From positions 1 through 64,000 of the forward strand of contig NZ_BCWU01000001.1 in NCBI RefSeq assembly GCF_001592365.1: 64,000 nucleotides of DNA, in the 5' to 3' direction. Numbering within the stretch: position 1 is the first letter of the stretch; each line of letters begins with the position of its first letter. The DNA comes from Gordonia hydrophobica NBRC 16057 (GTDB lineage: Bacteria > Actinomycetota > Actinomycetes > Mycobacteriales > Mycobacteriaceae). The translations under genes were made by a program, and so were the position numbers. Below are positions 11,078-22,850 of this stretch, piece after piece. The notes under the pieces were generated by a model. That model was not told the origin of the DNA and searched no databases. It worked only from the letters and a program-made list of their open reading frames with translations.

Positions 11078-11782
11078 ATGGCGGGGGATCGAGGTGGTGC
11101 CCGCGCTGTTCTGGCGGCGCTGGCCGATCTCGTGGTGCCGCAGGAGTGCGGCGGCTGCGGTCGGCCGAACACGCCCTGGTGTGACGCGTGCGCCCACCGA
11201 TTGTCCGATGTGCCCCGGCAGTTGGCGCCGCGCATCGATCCGGGTGTCCCGGTCTGGGCGATGGCGCGGTACGGCGGTCCGATGGCCTCGGCGATCGTGA
11301 ACCTCAAGGAACATCGACGACGCGACCTGGCACCGGTCCTCGGAGCGATCCTGGCCTCCGGCCTGGTGGACCTGGCTCGGTGGGACGAACTGCCCTCGTC
11401 GGGGCGTCTGGTGCTGGTGCCTGCGCCGACGCGGCTGCTCGCCGCGCGCAGTCGGGGCGGTGACACGGTGACGGCCGTCGCGCGGGCGGCGGCGGAACGG
11501 CTCGGCGCAGGCGTTCGCGTGGCTCCCGTGCTGGCGACCGCGGCCCTGACGCGCGACTCCGCGGGTCTCGGCGCCGGGGCGCGCAGTGCGAATCTCGCCG
11601 GAGCGGTGCGACTGCGTCATGCGCTTCCGCCCGCCGTCCTCGGCCGCGGGGCCGACGCGGGCGTCCCCGTGGTGCTGGTCGACGACGTCCTCACGACCGG
11701 TGCGACCGCGGCACACGCGGTCGCAGCACTGCACCGCGGCGGTGCTCAGGTCGCCGCGGTCGTCGTTCTGTCAGGTGCATGA
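11078..11782 (+). CDS. ComF family phosphoribosyltransferase-like protein
   Basis: 234 residues. Four N-terminal cysteines (C24, C27, C35, C38) form the short zinc-ribbon typical of ComF. The C-terminal type-I phosphoribosyltransferase fold has the PRPP-binding motif VVLVDDVLTTGAT. ComF supports DNA uptake in naturally competent bacteria; its role in actinobacteria is unsettled. A TACAAT -10 box at 11064-11069 lies eight bases before the ATG and only a weak GGCAGG precedes it, so the mRNA may be near-leaderless. It matches the Rv3242c position next to lpqB and hpf. Confidence 0.85.
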   Translation: MAGDRGGARAVLAALADLVVPQECGGCGRPNTPWCDACAHRLSDVPRQLAPRIDPGVPVWAMARYGGPMASAIVNLKEHRRRDLAPVLGAILASGLVDLARWDELPSSGRLVLVPAPTRLLAARSRGGDTVTAVARAAAERLGAGVRVAPVLATAALTRDSAGLGAGARSANLAGAVRLRHALPPAVLGRGADAGVPVVLVDDVLTTGATAAHAVAALHRGGAQVAAVVVLSGA

Positions 11783-12042
11783 TCGGCAAAACGTGGCCGG
11801 ACGGCGAGTTTGCGGATACCTTCGGAAGTGGCAGTGATGAACATCGAGTGCCGGGAGGTGACAGAACCTTTTCCACCGCGCCGATGCCTTCCTGTGCGCG
11901 ACGTGGACGATCCGCTTATTCTGCTGCGGGTCACTGTCTTCGCATCGAACCACCGACTTCAGTGTGGTTGTGCGACAAGCGAATTGGTACCTCGGTCGGA
12001 CGCCAGGATCCGACGCGAGAGCAACCTGAGGAGGATGTCGAT
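11783..12042 (+). other. Leader region of hpf
   Basis: 260 bp between comF and hpf, visibly less G+C-rich at codon third positions than the genes. I see no classical regulatory motif. A 69-codon frame (ATG 11837 to TGA 12046) ends with a four-base ATGA overlap on the hpf start. Its codon use is poor, so I do not call it a gene. Confidence 0.4.
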
Positions 12043-12768
12043 ATGACGGTCGTTCATCGTAAGGGTCAGCGCGAATCGAAAGCTGCGCCCGTGGAACGCC
12101 TCGACCTCAAAGCCGCGTTCGAAGTGCCGTCGACGGTAGACACGTCGTCCGCATCCGAACTCCAGGCAGACCTCACCTTGAGTGGGCGCAACGTGGAGAT
12201 TCCGGATCACTTCCGCGTCTACATGAGCAGCAAGCTCGCTCGATTCGAGCACTTCGACAACTCGATCTTCCGTTTCGAGGTGATCCTGTACCACGAGCCG
12301 AACCCTCGTCAGGCCAAGAGCGCGGAGATCGTGGAGATCACCGGCCGCGGCAAGGGACCGGTGGTTCGCGCACAGGCGGCGGGCGAGAACTTCTACGCGG
12401 CGAGTGAGCTCGCGTTCGAGAAGCTGCACAAGAGACTCCGCCGGGCCAAGAGCCGTAAGCGGATTCGCAAGGACGGAATGCACCGTCCCACCTCGTTGGC
12501 CGAGGCTGCGGCAGACGCTCCGCACCTGCTGCCGACCGAAACAGCCGCACCGGCGGATCCCTTCGAGAACAGCGTTGAGGATTACCAGCCGGGCCAGGTG
12601 GTCCGCACCAAGGACCACCCGTCCTCACCGATGTCGGTGGACGAAGCCCTGTACGAGATGGAGTTGGTGGGGCACGACTTCTACCTCTTCCACGACAGTG
12701 AAACCGACAAGGCGTCTGTGGTCTACCGTCGCCACGCCTTCGACTACGGCCTCATCCGGCTGGCCTGA
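12043..12768 (+). CDS. hpf: Ribosome hibernation promoting factor, long form
   Basis: 241-residue long HPF that binds the 30S decoding centre and dimerises ribosomes into inactive 100S particles in stationary phase or stress. The N-terminal S30AE domain (about residues 45-135) holds the beta-alpha fold with a basic helix LHKRLRRAKSRKR. A linker follows, then the C-terminal HPF dimerisation domain ending in FDYGLIRLA. ATG 12043 has a strong GAGGAGGA ribosome site at 12028-12035. The long upstream in-frame extension has atypical codons and is rejected. It sits just before secA as in M. tuberculosis (Rv3241c). Confidence 0.93.
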   Translation: MTVVHRKGQRESKAAPVERLDLKAAFEVPSTVDTSSASELQADLTLSGRNVEIPDHFRVYMSSKLARFEHFDNSIFRFEVILYHEPNPRQAKSAEIVEITGRGKGPVVRAQAAGENFYAASELAFEKLHKRLRRAKSRKRIRKDGMHRPTSLAEAAADAPHLLPTETAAPADPFENSVEDYQPGQVVRTKDHPSSPMSVDEALYEMELVGHDFYLFHDSETDKASVVYRRHAFDYGLIRLA

Positions 12769-13011
12769 GTTCCAGAGAGACACCGTGGCCGTCGTCCCGA
12801 ACCGGGGCGGCGGTCACGCTCGTGAGCGGGGTCAGCGGGCGGCGGCGCCGACCACCGTGCGGCGGAATCGCTGGTGGTGGGAGACCCCGATCGTCCCTGC
12901 ATGGGGCATCAGTCCGTGTGGACCCGTACCATGGACCGAGTTCTGCCGGTCGCAGTCGAGGTGCTGTGGTGCGGCGGGGGATACAGACACACAGAACTCA
13001 GAGGATTGCCG

Positions 13012-15780
<2,769 letters not shown>

Positions 15781-15871
15781 CCGGAGCGCCTCGCCCCCTG
15801 CGTTTCCGCTGTCTTTCGCGACTGGTCGGCGTGTCGTGGAACCGAACCGTGCGCTGTTGCGTCTGACTTGT

Positions 15872-16309
15872 ATGACGGTGAACACACTTATCGGTTCGGG
15901 GGTCGTTGACAAGGCGATCGCCCGCGAGGCGATCGAGGACGACGTGGACGCGGCGCGGTCTGCGCGGTCCGCGACCGTTCGGGCGTTGCAGCATCTGCTC
16001 GAGGTGCTCGACGGGAGACGGGCCGCCGCCCATCTGAGTCGATGGGTCGCGGCGGACGTCGTCGAGGAGTTGAGCAGCCGACTGCGGCGGCCGTCGCCGG
16101 ATGCGAGCGCCGAAGCCGGGCGCCTGATCCGTGTGCATCTGCAGATGCACGGACGGGACTGCGCAGACTACTTCGGCACGCTGCAGCGGGGGACGCGAGT
16201 CCGCGCCGTGGCCGGCCGTATCGTGCGCGCGGAGCGCCCGCCGGCCGTTCCGGCGACCGGCGGGCGCTCCCGTCCGTCCTGGACGATCGTCGAACTGACC
16301 ATCGTCTGA
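15872..16309 (+). CDS. Rv3235-like conserved protein
   Basis: 145-residue basic, Ala/Arg-rich protein of the Rv3235-like family, found next to secA in Mycobacteriales. No catalytic motif or membrane helix is visible. The middle part (VDAARSARSATVRALQHLLEVLDG and the following RWVAADVVEEL) looks helical, and a short beta-rich C-terminus ends WTIVELTIV. The start is uncertain: ATG 15872 and an in-frame GTG 15836 are both possible and neither has a good ribosome site. Function unknown. Recognition rests on synteny and overall pattern. Confidence 0.65.
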   Translation: MTVNTLIGSGVVDKAIAREAIEDDVDAARSARSATVRALQHLLEVLDGRRAAAHLSRWVAADVVEELSSRLRRPSPDASAEAGRLIRVHLQMHGRDCADYFGTLQRGTRVRAVAGRIVRAERPPAVPATGGRSRPSWTIVELTIV

Positions 16310-16356
16310 CGGCGATGCGGCCCGACTGCCCGATCGGGCTTAAACTCGACGACATC

Positions 16357-17802
16357 ATGGTGAATCGGTTGTCGCCGGATGAGGCGATGTTCTACTTCCT
16401 CGACGGGTCGGGCACGTCGGCGCATCTGGGTGCCCTGCTGATCCTGGATCCGCACAAGAAGACCAAGCACCCGGGCGCCGAGGTCGACTACAACGCGCTG
16501 GTCTCCCTGGTCGAGAATCGACTGCAGACGGCACCGCGGTACCGCCAGATCGTCGCCGAGATCACCTTCGGACTGGCTCGGCCGGTGTGGGTCGACGATC
16601 GAGAGTTCGACATCAACTTCCACGTCCGGCTCTCGGCGCTCCCGCAGCCCGGCACCGTCGAACAACTCCAGGAGTTGATCGCCCGCGTCATGTCGCGGCC
16701 GCTCGATCGCACCCGCCCGCTGTGGGAGATGTATCTGATCGAGGGCCTGTACGACAACCGTTCGGTGATTCTCACCAAAACGCACCGGTGCATGCTCGGA
16801 AGCCCCGAGCACCCGGAGTTGAGTGAAGTGCTGTGCGACGACGTCGCCGACCGGGAGCCGCTCGAGGACGACTTGTGGATGCCTCGGCGGCCACCGAGAT
16901 CGGCGTCGTTGACGGCGGGTGCGCTCGCTGAGGCGTTGGCCAGGCCCGGCGAGGTGGTCGACTCGTTGCTGCGCGGCAACGGCCCGGTCGCCGATCTGTG
17001 GTCGGTCGCGGACAAGTCGGCGCGTGTGGTCAGCGGCGTGGTGAGCCAGATGGTCAACGCGGCTCCCGACAGTCCGCTGAACGCGGTCACCACGTCGTCG
17101 CGACTGTTCGCGTTCTCCTCCCTGGCGCGCCGCGATCTGGAAGCCGTCGTCGCGAAGTACGAGTGCACCCTGAACGATGTGGTGCTCGCGATCCTCACCG
17201 GTGCGCTGCGCCGCTGGTTGATGTCGGTCAAGGACTCGGTGAGTCACGGCGAGACCGTGCGCGCCACCATGCCGCTGTCCGCCCGGGACCCGGACACCGT
17301 GGAGGGGGAGGCGTCGGGCGCCTGGATCGTGATCGGCGGCACCGAGTTCGTCACCGATCTGCCCGTCGGCGAGGACGCACCGTCGGTGCGACTGATGCAG
17401 GTCGCGGGCTTGGCGGACCGATACTCGCAGTCCACGCGGCGGATGTCGCAGGGACTCCGCCCGATCCTGCCCGAACTCGGCCTGGTGCCGTTCTCGGATC
17501 GATCGACGCGCGCGTTCGCAGGCATCTTCCAGCGGGCCTACAACATTCCGATCTCGATGAGTTCGGAGCGGATCGGCCGCAAATACGTCGGCGGCATTCC
17601 GATCACCGGCATCTTCACCATCCCCACCCTCGCGACCCAGCGCGCCCTCGGCATCAGCGTCAACGAGTACGCCAACCAGGTGCAGATCGCGTTCATCGCG
17701 GATCGATCGGTGGTCGGCGACCTGCCTGCGATGCCCGGCTACGTGACGGAGTCGCTCGACGAACTTCTCACCGGCCCGGCACCTGCCGGAAGCGATCGTT
17801 GA
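16357..17802 (+). CDS. WS/DGAT family acyltransferase with degenerate active site
   Basis: 481 residues. The start MVNRLSPDEAMFYFLD, the central PLWEMYLIEG and the C-terminal SMSSERIG...NEYANQVQ regions identify the wax ester synthase/diacylglycerol acyltransferase family, which makes storage lipids from acyl-CoA. The catalytic HHxxxDG motif is replaced by KTHRCMLGS at 141-149: the first His remains, but the catalytic second His is Arg144 and the Asp is Gly148. So acyl transfer in the usual way is doubtful. Position matches the tgs3 (Rv3234c) locus. I chose ATG 16357 because family members start MVNRLSP. Confidence 0.82.
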   Translation: MVNRLSPDEAMFYFLDGSGTSAHLGALLILDPHKKTKHPGAEVDYNALVSLVENRLQTAPRYRQIVAEITFGLARPVWVDDREFDINFHVRLSALPQPGTVEQLQELIARVMSRPLDRTRPLWEMYLIEGLYDNRSVILTKTHRCMLGSPEHPELSEVLCDDVADREPLEDDLWMPRRPPRSASLTAGALAEALARPGEVVDSLLRGNGPVADLWSVADKSARVVSGVVSQMVNAAPDSPLNAVTTSSRLFAFSSLARRDLEAVVAKYECTLNDVVLAILTGALRRWLMSVKDSVSHGETVRATMPLSARDPDTVEGEASGAWIVIGGTEFVTDLPVGEDAPSVRLMQVAGLADRYSQSTRRMSQGLRPILPELGLVPFSDRSTRAFAGIFQRAYNIPISMSSERIGRKYVGGIPITGIFTIPTLATQRALGISVNEYANQVQIAFIADRSVVGDLPAMPGYVTESLDELLTGPAPAGSDR

Positions 17803-17833
17803 CCCGATTCGTCCATCTCCAGAAAGGGACTAC

Positions 17834-18331
17834 ATGCGCGTCTATCTGCCCGCAACACTCACGATGATCCAGGCGCTGATGGCGGCGCCGGACACCCCGT
17901 TCGCGCCGGTCGGCGGGACCGGTTTCGCGCTCACCCCCGCGTTGCGTGAAGCGTATGTGGCGGGCGACGACGAAGAGCTGGAAGAGGTCGCGTTGCGCGA
18001 GGCCGCACGGGCGTCGCTTCGGCTCCTGTCCGCGGACGACTCCGACCTGCCGGTACGACGCGTGGTGGTGGTCGCCGATGCCGACGCGGCGGTCCGGCCG
18101 GACCTCGACGACGCCGTGGTGAAGGTGGCCGCGCCCGTGCCGCACTCGGCGATCGTCGCGGTGCATGTGGACGGCGCCGAGGCGGAGTCGGCGGTGGTCA
18201 AAGCGGTCGAGTTGATCGACGCGGCAGATCTGGGCGATGAGGACGGCGAACTCGCCGTCGGCGACGTCGAAGATCACGACCTGGGGTGGTACGCGACGCA
18301 GGAGCTCCCGTTCCTGCTGGAACTCCTGTAG
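17834..18331 (+). CDS. DUF6912 family protein (Rv3231c-like)
   Basis: 165-residue conserved hypothetical of Mycobacteriales. It begins MRVYLPATL and has acidic stretches (GDDEELEEVALREAARASLR and EDGELAVGDVEDHD) and a conserved end GWYATQELPFLLELL. No signal peptide, membrane helix or catalytic motif is seen. The ATG has a clear AGAAAGGGA ribosome site, and the gene follows the acyltransferase by 31 bp in the same direction, so they may be co-transcribed. Function unknown. Confidence 0.7.
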   Translation: MRVYLPATLTMIQALMAAPDTPFAPVGGTGFALTPALREAYVAGDDEELEEVALREAARASLRLLSADDSDLPVRRVVVVADADAAVRPDLDDAVVKVAAPVPHSAIVAVHVDGAEAESAVVKAVELIDAADLGDEDGELAVGDVEDHDLGWYATQELPFLLELL

Positions 18332-18413
18332 AGAAATCTTGATAGCGGACAGAAACTGACCGGTTGGGTCGAGAACATGGAGGGGCAACAGCAGCCGACC
18401 CACGGAGGACCTC

Positions 18414-19007
18414 ATGTACGCACCCGCCCGCGACGACGAACTGACCAGCCTCACCAACTACGCCGACCAGCAGCTCGCGGCACTGCGCGCGTCAGCGTAC
18501 GGGCTCACCGACCACCAGGCGCGGGAGACTCCGTGCCGCAGCGCGCTGTCCGTCGGCGGCATCCTCAAGCACGTCACGCGCGGTATGCGCGGCGCAGTCG
18601 CGGAATTGACGGGCCGCGCCGAGACGCTGGTGCTCGACGAGGCCGCGTACGCGGAGTATCTGGGTAGCTTCACCCTCACCGACTCCGAGACGGCCGCCGA
18701 AATCGTCGAGCAGTTCGACGCCGCCCGCGCCGCGTTCCTCGAGGCGATGCGCGGCAGTGATCCCGACGCCGACGCGATGGCGCAGCCCGCGCCGTGGGCC
18801 GGCGTCTACGACTCCCGGCCGATGAAGACTCGGTACTACCTGGCGCATCAGGTGGAGGAGTACGCCCGGCACGCAGGGCACGCGGACATCATTCGCGAAC
18901 AGATCGACGGGATGTCGGTCCCGGCGCTGGAGATGTCGCTCGCCGGCGCTCCGGCGAACGACTTCTTCACCCCGTACGCGGCGAAGCCCGGCACGCTGTT
19001 GGCGTGA
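18414..19007 (+). CDS. DinB superfamily protein
   Basis: 197 residues with the four-helix DinB/DUF664 layout. A His in helix 2 (ILKHVTRG) and the HQVEEYARHAGHADIIR segment near the C-terminus supply the three-histidine metal site of the family. Relatives include bacillithiol and mycothiol-dependent transferases, so a thiol-conjugation role is possible but unproven here. The ATG follows a CGGAGGACC ribosome site. The 82-bp gap before it has no regulatory motif I can defend. Confidence 0.75.
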   Translation: MYAPARDDELTSLTNYADQQLAALRASAYGLTDHQARETPCRSALSVGGILKHVTRGMRGAVAELTGRAETLVLDEAAYAEYLGSFTLTDSETAAEIVEQFDAARAAFLEAMRGSDPDADAMAQPAPWAGVYDSRPMKTRYYLAHQVEEYARHAGHADIIREQIDGMSVPALEMSLAGAPANDFFTPYAAKPGTLLA

Positions 19008-19050
19008 TCTCGTCCGAGCCCGCTCATCTGGCGTCGAGCGCCCCGAAACG

Positions 19051-19074
19051 CTAACCTACGGAATCGTAACTTAG
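19051..19074. promoter_or_regulatory. Operator-like palindrome upstream of desaturase reductase
   Basis: Interrupted palindrome with CTAA/TTAG outer arms and TACG/CGTA inner arms around a four-base centre (core 19057-19068). The same TACG-N4-CGTA core occurs twice at 20293-20319 before the first desaturase. The form is typical of TetR-family operators. No candidate regulator lies next to it in the window. Confidence 0.65.
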
Positions 19075-19114
19075 TAGTTTCGGGGCGACTCGAGACCGAT
19101 GGAGGAGACTGCAG

Positions 19115-20230
19115 ATGGCGTGGCGCGAACGATTCGAAGCACCGGCGGCCGATGTCGCGGCTCGCCGGAGACGATCCACCTGGCTGCGCGCCGCGGTGGC
19201 GCGGGTGACGACCCCCTTGCTGCCCGACGACTACCTGCATCTGGCGAATCCGCTGTGGTCGGCGCGCGAACTGCGTGGCAAGATCGTCGAAGTGCGGCCG
19301 GAGACGGCCGACAGCGCGACCATCGTCATCCAGCCGGGCTGGGGCTTCTCCTTCGATTACCACCCCGGCCAGTACATCGGAATCGGCGTGCTCGTCGACG
19401 GGCGGTGGACGTGGCGGTCGTACTCGCTGACGTCGGTGCCCGCGTCGTCGCGCGCCGACCGGACGGTGTCGATCACGGTCAAGGCGATGCCCGAGGGGTT
19501 CCTCTCCTCGCACCTGGTGAACGGCCTCGAGCCCGGTTCAGTGGTGCGGCTGGCGGCGCCCGCGGGCGAATTCGTGTTGCCGGACCCGCTGCCGGAACGA
19601 CTGCTGTTCGCCACCGCGGGCAGCGGTCTGACGCCGATCATCTCGATGCTGCGCGCCATGCGCCGTCGAGAGCAGCGCGCGGACGTAACCGTCCTGCACT
19701 CGGTGCCGACCGAGGCGGATCTCATGTTCGGCGATGAACTGCGGGCGATGGCGGACGAGGGGCTCATCACCCTGCACGTGCAGCTCACCCGCGTCGACGG
19801 CAAGGTGACGCCCGCGCAGTTGCGCGCCCTGTGTCCGGACTGGGCGCAGCGCGAGACCTGGGCGTGCGGACCGGGCGGTTTCCTGGACATGCTCAGTGAG
19901 CAGTTCGACGAGGCGGGCGCTGCGGAGAAGCTGCACATCGAGCGGTTCGCGCTCGAACGCGGCGCGGTCGGCGCCGAGGGCGGTGTCGTCACCTTCGGTA
20001 CGCCGGACCGGCAACTCGAGGTCGACGGTGCCACCACCCTGCTCGAGGCGGGGGAGCAGGCGGGCGTGCTGATGCCGTTCGGCTGCCGTATGGGCATCTG
20101 CCAGAGCTGCGTGGTGATGCTCGACAAGGGGTGCGTTCGCGACCTGCGGACCGGCGTCGAGCACGTTGAAGGCGAGCGCATTCAGACGTGTGTGAGCGCG
20201 GCCGCAGGCGACTGCACGCTCGACGTCTGA
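19115..20230 (+). CDS. Flavin/2Fe-2S oxidoreductase, electron donor to DesA3-type desaturase
   Basis: 371-residue reductase matching the Rv3230c position and layout. An FAD domain (WRSYSLTS motif, RxYS type) is followed by an NAD(P)H domain ([14 protein letters not shown], and WACGPGGF) and a C-terminal plant-type 2Fe-2S ferredoxin domain with CRMGICQSC and a later Cys. In M. tuberculosis this protein passes electrons from NADPH to DesA3 for oleate synthesis. An operator-like palindrome lies 41 bp upstream and the desaturase follows 121 bp downstream, so the genes form one functional system. Confidence 0.88.
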   Translation: MAWRERFEAPAADVAARRRRSTWLRAAVARVTTPLLPDDYLHLANPLWSARELRGKIVEVRPETADSATIVIQPGWGFSFDYHPGQYIGIGVLVDGRWTWRSYSLTSVPASSRADRTVSITVKAMPEGFLSSHLVNGLEPGSVVRLAAPAGEFVLPDPLPERLLFATAGSGLTPIISMLRAMRRREQRADVTVLHSVPTEADLMFGDELRAMADEGLITLHVQLTRVDGKVTPAQLRALCPDWAQRETWACGPGGFLDMLSEQFDEAGAAEKLHIERFALERGAVGAEGGVVTFGTPDRQLEVDGATTLLEAGEQAGVLMPFGCRMGICQSCVVMLDKGCVRDLRTGVEHVEGERIQTCVSAAAGDCTLDV

Positions 20231-20288
20231 CCTCGTCAGAGGCTGTTCTTCGCATCTATGATGCGGGACACTCTAGGTGGGGGTGGAC

Positions 20289-20325
20289 AGCCTACGGAAC
20301 CGTAACCTACGATTGCGTAAGTTAG
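20289..20325. promoter_or_regulatory. Double operator-like palindrome upstream of desaturase
   Basis: Two adjacent TACG-N4-CGTA palindromes (20293-20304 and 20308-20319), centres 15 bp apart. The second also has a TTAG outer arm at 20322-20325. They match the single site upstream of the reductase at 19051, pointing to one regulator for both transcripts. The second site contains a possible -10 box, TACGAT. Confidence 0.68.
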
Positions 20326-20351
20326 AAAGTCCCCCAACTTCAGGAAGTGGC

Positions 20352-21623
20352 ATGGCGATCTCTGACATCCCCGAATACGCCCATCTGACCGACGCGGACG
20401 TCGAAGCGCTCGGTGCGGAGCTGGACCAGATCCGCGCCGACATCGAGGCCGACCGCGGAGAGCGCGACGCGCGCTACATCCGCAACACGATCCGGTTCCA
20501 ACGGTCGATGGAGATCACCGGGCGCGTACTGACCGTCGGCGCCCGTGACCGGCGACTGTGGTGGGCAGGCGCCACCACGCTCGGCATCGCGAAGATCGTC
20601 GAGAACATGGAACTCGGCCACAATGTGATGCACGGCCAGTGGGACTGGATGAACGACCCGGAGGTGCACTCCACCACGTGGGAGTGGGACAACACCGGTC
20701 CCAGCGCGCACTGGAAGCACACCCACAACTACATCCATCACAAGTACACCAACGTGCTCGGCATGGACGACGACGTGGGCTACGGCCTGCTCCGCGTCAC
20801 ACGTGATCAGCGCTGGCGGCCGTTCAACCTCGGCAACGTCGTCTACAACACGCTGCTGTCGCTCGGCTTCGAGTACGGCGTCGCGGCGCAGCACCTCGAA
20901 CTGGGCAAGAAGCGCAAGACGCAGGCCCAGAAGGATCAGTTCCACCAGGATCTGCGCGACGTGGGAACCAAGATCGCCCGCCAGACGCACAAGGACTATT
21001 TCGCCTTCCCCGTCGGCATCGGTCTGCTGACCCGATCCCGCACGGCGGCACGCAAGGCGCTCACCGCCAACCTGATGGCGAACGTCATCCGCAACGTGTG
21101 GACCAACGCGGTGATCTTCTGCGGTCACTTCCCCGACGGCGCCGAGAAGTTCACGAAGCAGGACGTCGACAGCGAGACGCGGGGCGAGTGGTACCTGCGG
21201 CAGATGCTCGGCAGCGCCAACTTCCGCTCGGGTCCGGTGCTGGGCTTCATGAGCGGCAATCTCTCGTACCAGATCGAGCACCACATCTTCCCGGACCTGC
21301 CGAGCAACCGGCTGCCGGAGATCTCGGTGCGCGTGCAGGCGCTGTGCGCCAAGTACGACATCCCGTACACCACCGGTTCGCTGCCGGTGCAGTACGCCAA
21401 GTCGTGGCGGACCATCGCCAAGCTGTCACTGCCGAACAAGTACCTGACCGATACCGTCGACGACGCCCCCGAGACCGCGTCCGAGCAGCGGTTCAAGTCG
21501 TCGCCCGAGGTGCATCTGGTGTCGACCGTCGACCCGGTGACGGGTCGCCGGAAGGGACTCAAGACCGCGATCGTCGGGCTCAAGGAGCGTCGGGCGAGCC
21601 GTCGGTCGCCGGCACGGGCATAA
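20352..21623 (+). CDS. desA3: Membrane acyl-CoA delta-9 desaturase (DesA3-like)
   Basis: 423-residue membrane-bound fatty-acid desaturase. Three histidine boxes bind the di-iron site: HNVMH, HTHNYIHH and QIEHHIFPD. Hydrophobic segments near the boxes fit the usual four-helix topology. It inserts the cis-9 double bond into stearoyl-CoA in mycobacterial relatives, using the reductase just upstream. ATG 20352 follows CAGGAAG; the in-frame extension upstream crosses the operator and is not coding. The next gene, nine bases on, is a paralogue. Confidence 0.9.
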   Translation: MAISDIPEYAHLTDADVEALGAELDQIRADIEADRGERDARYIRNTIRFQRSMEITGRVLTVGARDRRLWWAGATTLGIAKIVENMELGHNVMHGQWDWMNDPEVHSTTWEWDNTGPSAHWKHTHNYIHHKYTNVLGMDDDVGYGLLRVTRDQRWRPFNLGNVVYNTLLSLGFEYGVAAQHLELGKKRKTQAQKDQFHQDLRDVGTKIARQTHKDYFAFPVGIGLLTRSRTAARKALTANLMANVIRNVWTNAVIFCGHFPDGAEKFTKQDVDSETRGEWYLRQMLGSANFRSGPVLGFMSGNLSYQIEHHIFPDLPSNRLPEISVRVQALCAKYDIPYTTGSLPVQYAKSWRTIAKLSLPNKYLTDTVDDAPETASEQRFKSSPEVHLVSTVDPVTGRRKGLKTAIVGLKERRASRRSPARA

Positions 21624-21631
21624 TGTGATCG

Positions 21632-22840
21632 ATGGCCATTTCAGATATCAATGAGTACGCGCACCTGACCGACGCCGACGTCGAGGCGCTGGGTGCTGAA
21701 CTCGATACTCTGCGCCGTGAAGTGGAGTCGAGCCTGGGCGAGAAGGACCGCCGCTACCTGCGGCGGACCATCTATGCGCAACGAGGTCTGGAGGTCCTCG
21801 GTCGCGCCGCACTGCTCGGCAGTCACCGTCGCCCGCTGTGGCTACTGGGCGTCGGCGCGCTGTCGGTGGCCAAGATCATCGAGAACATGGAGCTCGGCCA
21901 CAATGTGATGCACGGGCAGTGGGATTGGATGAACGATCCCGAGGTGCACTCCACGACGTGGGAGTGGGACATGGTGTGCGCGTCGCCGCATTGGAAGCAT
22001 TCGCACAACTACATCCACCACAAGTACACCAACGTGATCGGTATGGATCACGACGTGGGCTACAAGATCCTGCGGGTGACCCGCGACGAGGCCTGGGAGC
22101 CGCGTCGCGCGTTCCAGCCCTTCTTCAACGTGATGCTGGCCGCGACCTTCGAGTGGGGCATCGGGCTGCACGACCTGGAACTCAAAGAGGTGATCGCCGG
22201 CCGCAAGCCGATGGAGCAGGCGCGACCGGAGATCAAGCTGTTCCTTCGTAAGATCGCACGGCAGGTCGGGAAAGACTACCTGCTGTTCCCGGCACTCACC
22301 GGACCCAACTTTCGTCATACGTTGACCGCGAATCTGACGGCGAACTTCATTCGCAACCTGTGGGCGTACGCGGTGATCTTCTGCGGTCACTTCCCGGACG
22401 GCGCGGAGAAGTTCACCGTCGCGACGCTCGAGGACGAGACGCACGGTCAGTGGTATCTGCGTCAGATGCTCGGCACCGCCAACTTCGAGGCCGGCCCGGC
22501 GCTGGCGTTCATGAGCGGCAACCTCTGCTACCAGATCGAGCACCACCTGTACCCGGACATGCCGAGCAACCGGCTTGCCGCGGTCTCGGTGCGCGTGCGC
22601 GAACTCTGCGAGAAGTACGACCTCCCGTACAACACCGGCTCGTTCACCATGCAGTATCTGCGGACCCTGCGGACCATCAACAAACTGGCGCTGCCCGACA
22701 GCCTGCTGATCGACACCGTCGACGATGCACCGGAGACCGCGTCCGAGCGACGGTTCGACGGTCTGCCCCCGAGCAAAGGCGGGCTGAAGACCGCTCTCGC
22801 GCAGCTGCGGGAACGACGACGGGGGCGACGGCGCCGCTGA
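21632..22840 (+). CDS. Second DesA3-like membrane fatty-acid desaturase
   Basis: 402-residue paralogue of the gene before it. Both begin MAISDI.EYAHLTDADVEALGAEL and share all three histidine boxes (HNVMH, HSHNYIHH, QIEHHLYPD). The C-termini diverge: this one lacks the insert before the last basic segment (KTALAQLRERRRGRRRR). Only nine bases separate the two, so it is co-transcribed and under the same operators. It may differ in chain length or substrate; the sequence does not say. A hairpin repeat right after the stop may terminate the operon. Confidence 0.88.
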   Translation: MAISDINEYAHLTDADVEALGAELDTLRREVESSLGEKDRRYLRRTIYAQRGLEVLGRAALLGSHRRPLWLLGVGALSVAKIIENMELGHNVMHGQWDWMNDPEVHSTTWEWDMVCASPHWKHSHNYIHHKYTNVIGMDHDVGYKILRVTRDEAWEPRRAFQPFFNVMLAATFEWGIGLHDLELKEVIAGRKPMEQARPEIKLFLRKIARQVGKDYLLFPALTGPNFRHTLTANLTANFIRNLWAYAVIFCGHFPDGAEKFTVATLEDETHGQWYLRQMLGTANFEAGPALAFMSGNLCYQIEHHLYPDMPSNRLAAVSVRVRELCEKYDLPYNTGSFTMQYLRTLRTINKLALPDSLLIDTVDDAPETASERRFDGLPPSKGGLKTALAQLRERRRGRRRR

Positions 22841-22850
22841 TCGACGAGTG

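Noticed and set aside
18377..18667. Upstream overlapping frame starting before the DinB-like gene
   Set aside because: It runs out of frame into the DinB-like gene with Arg/Pro/His-rich nonsense; the downstream ATG has the better ribosome site.
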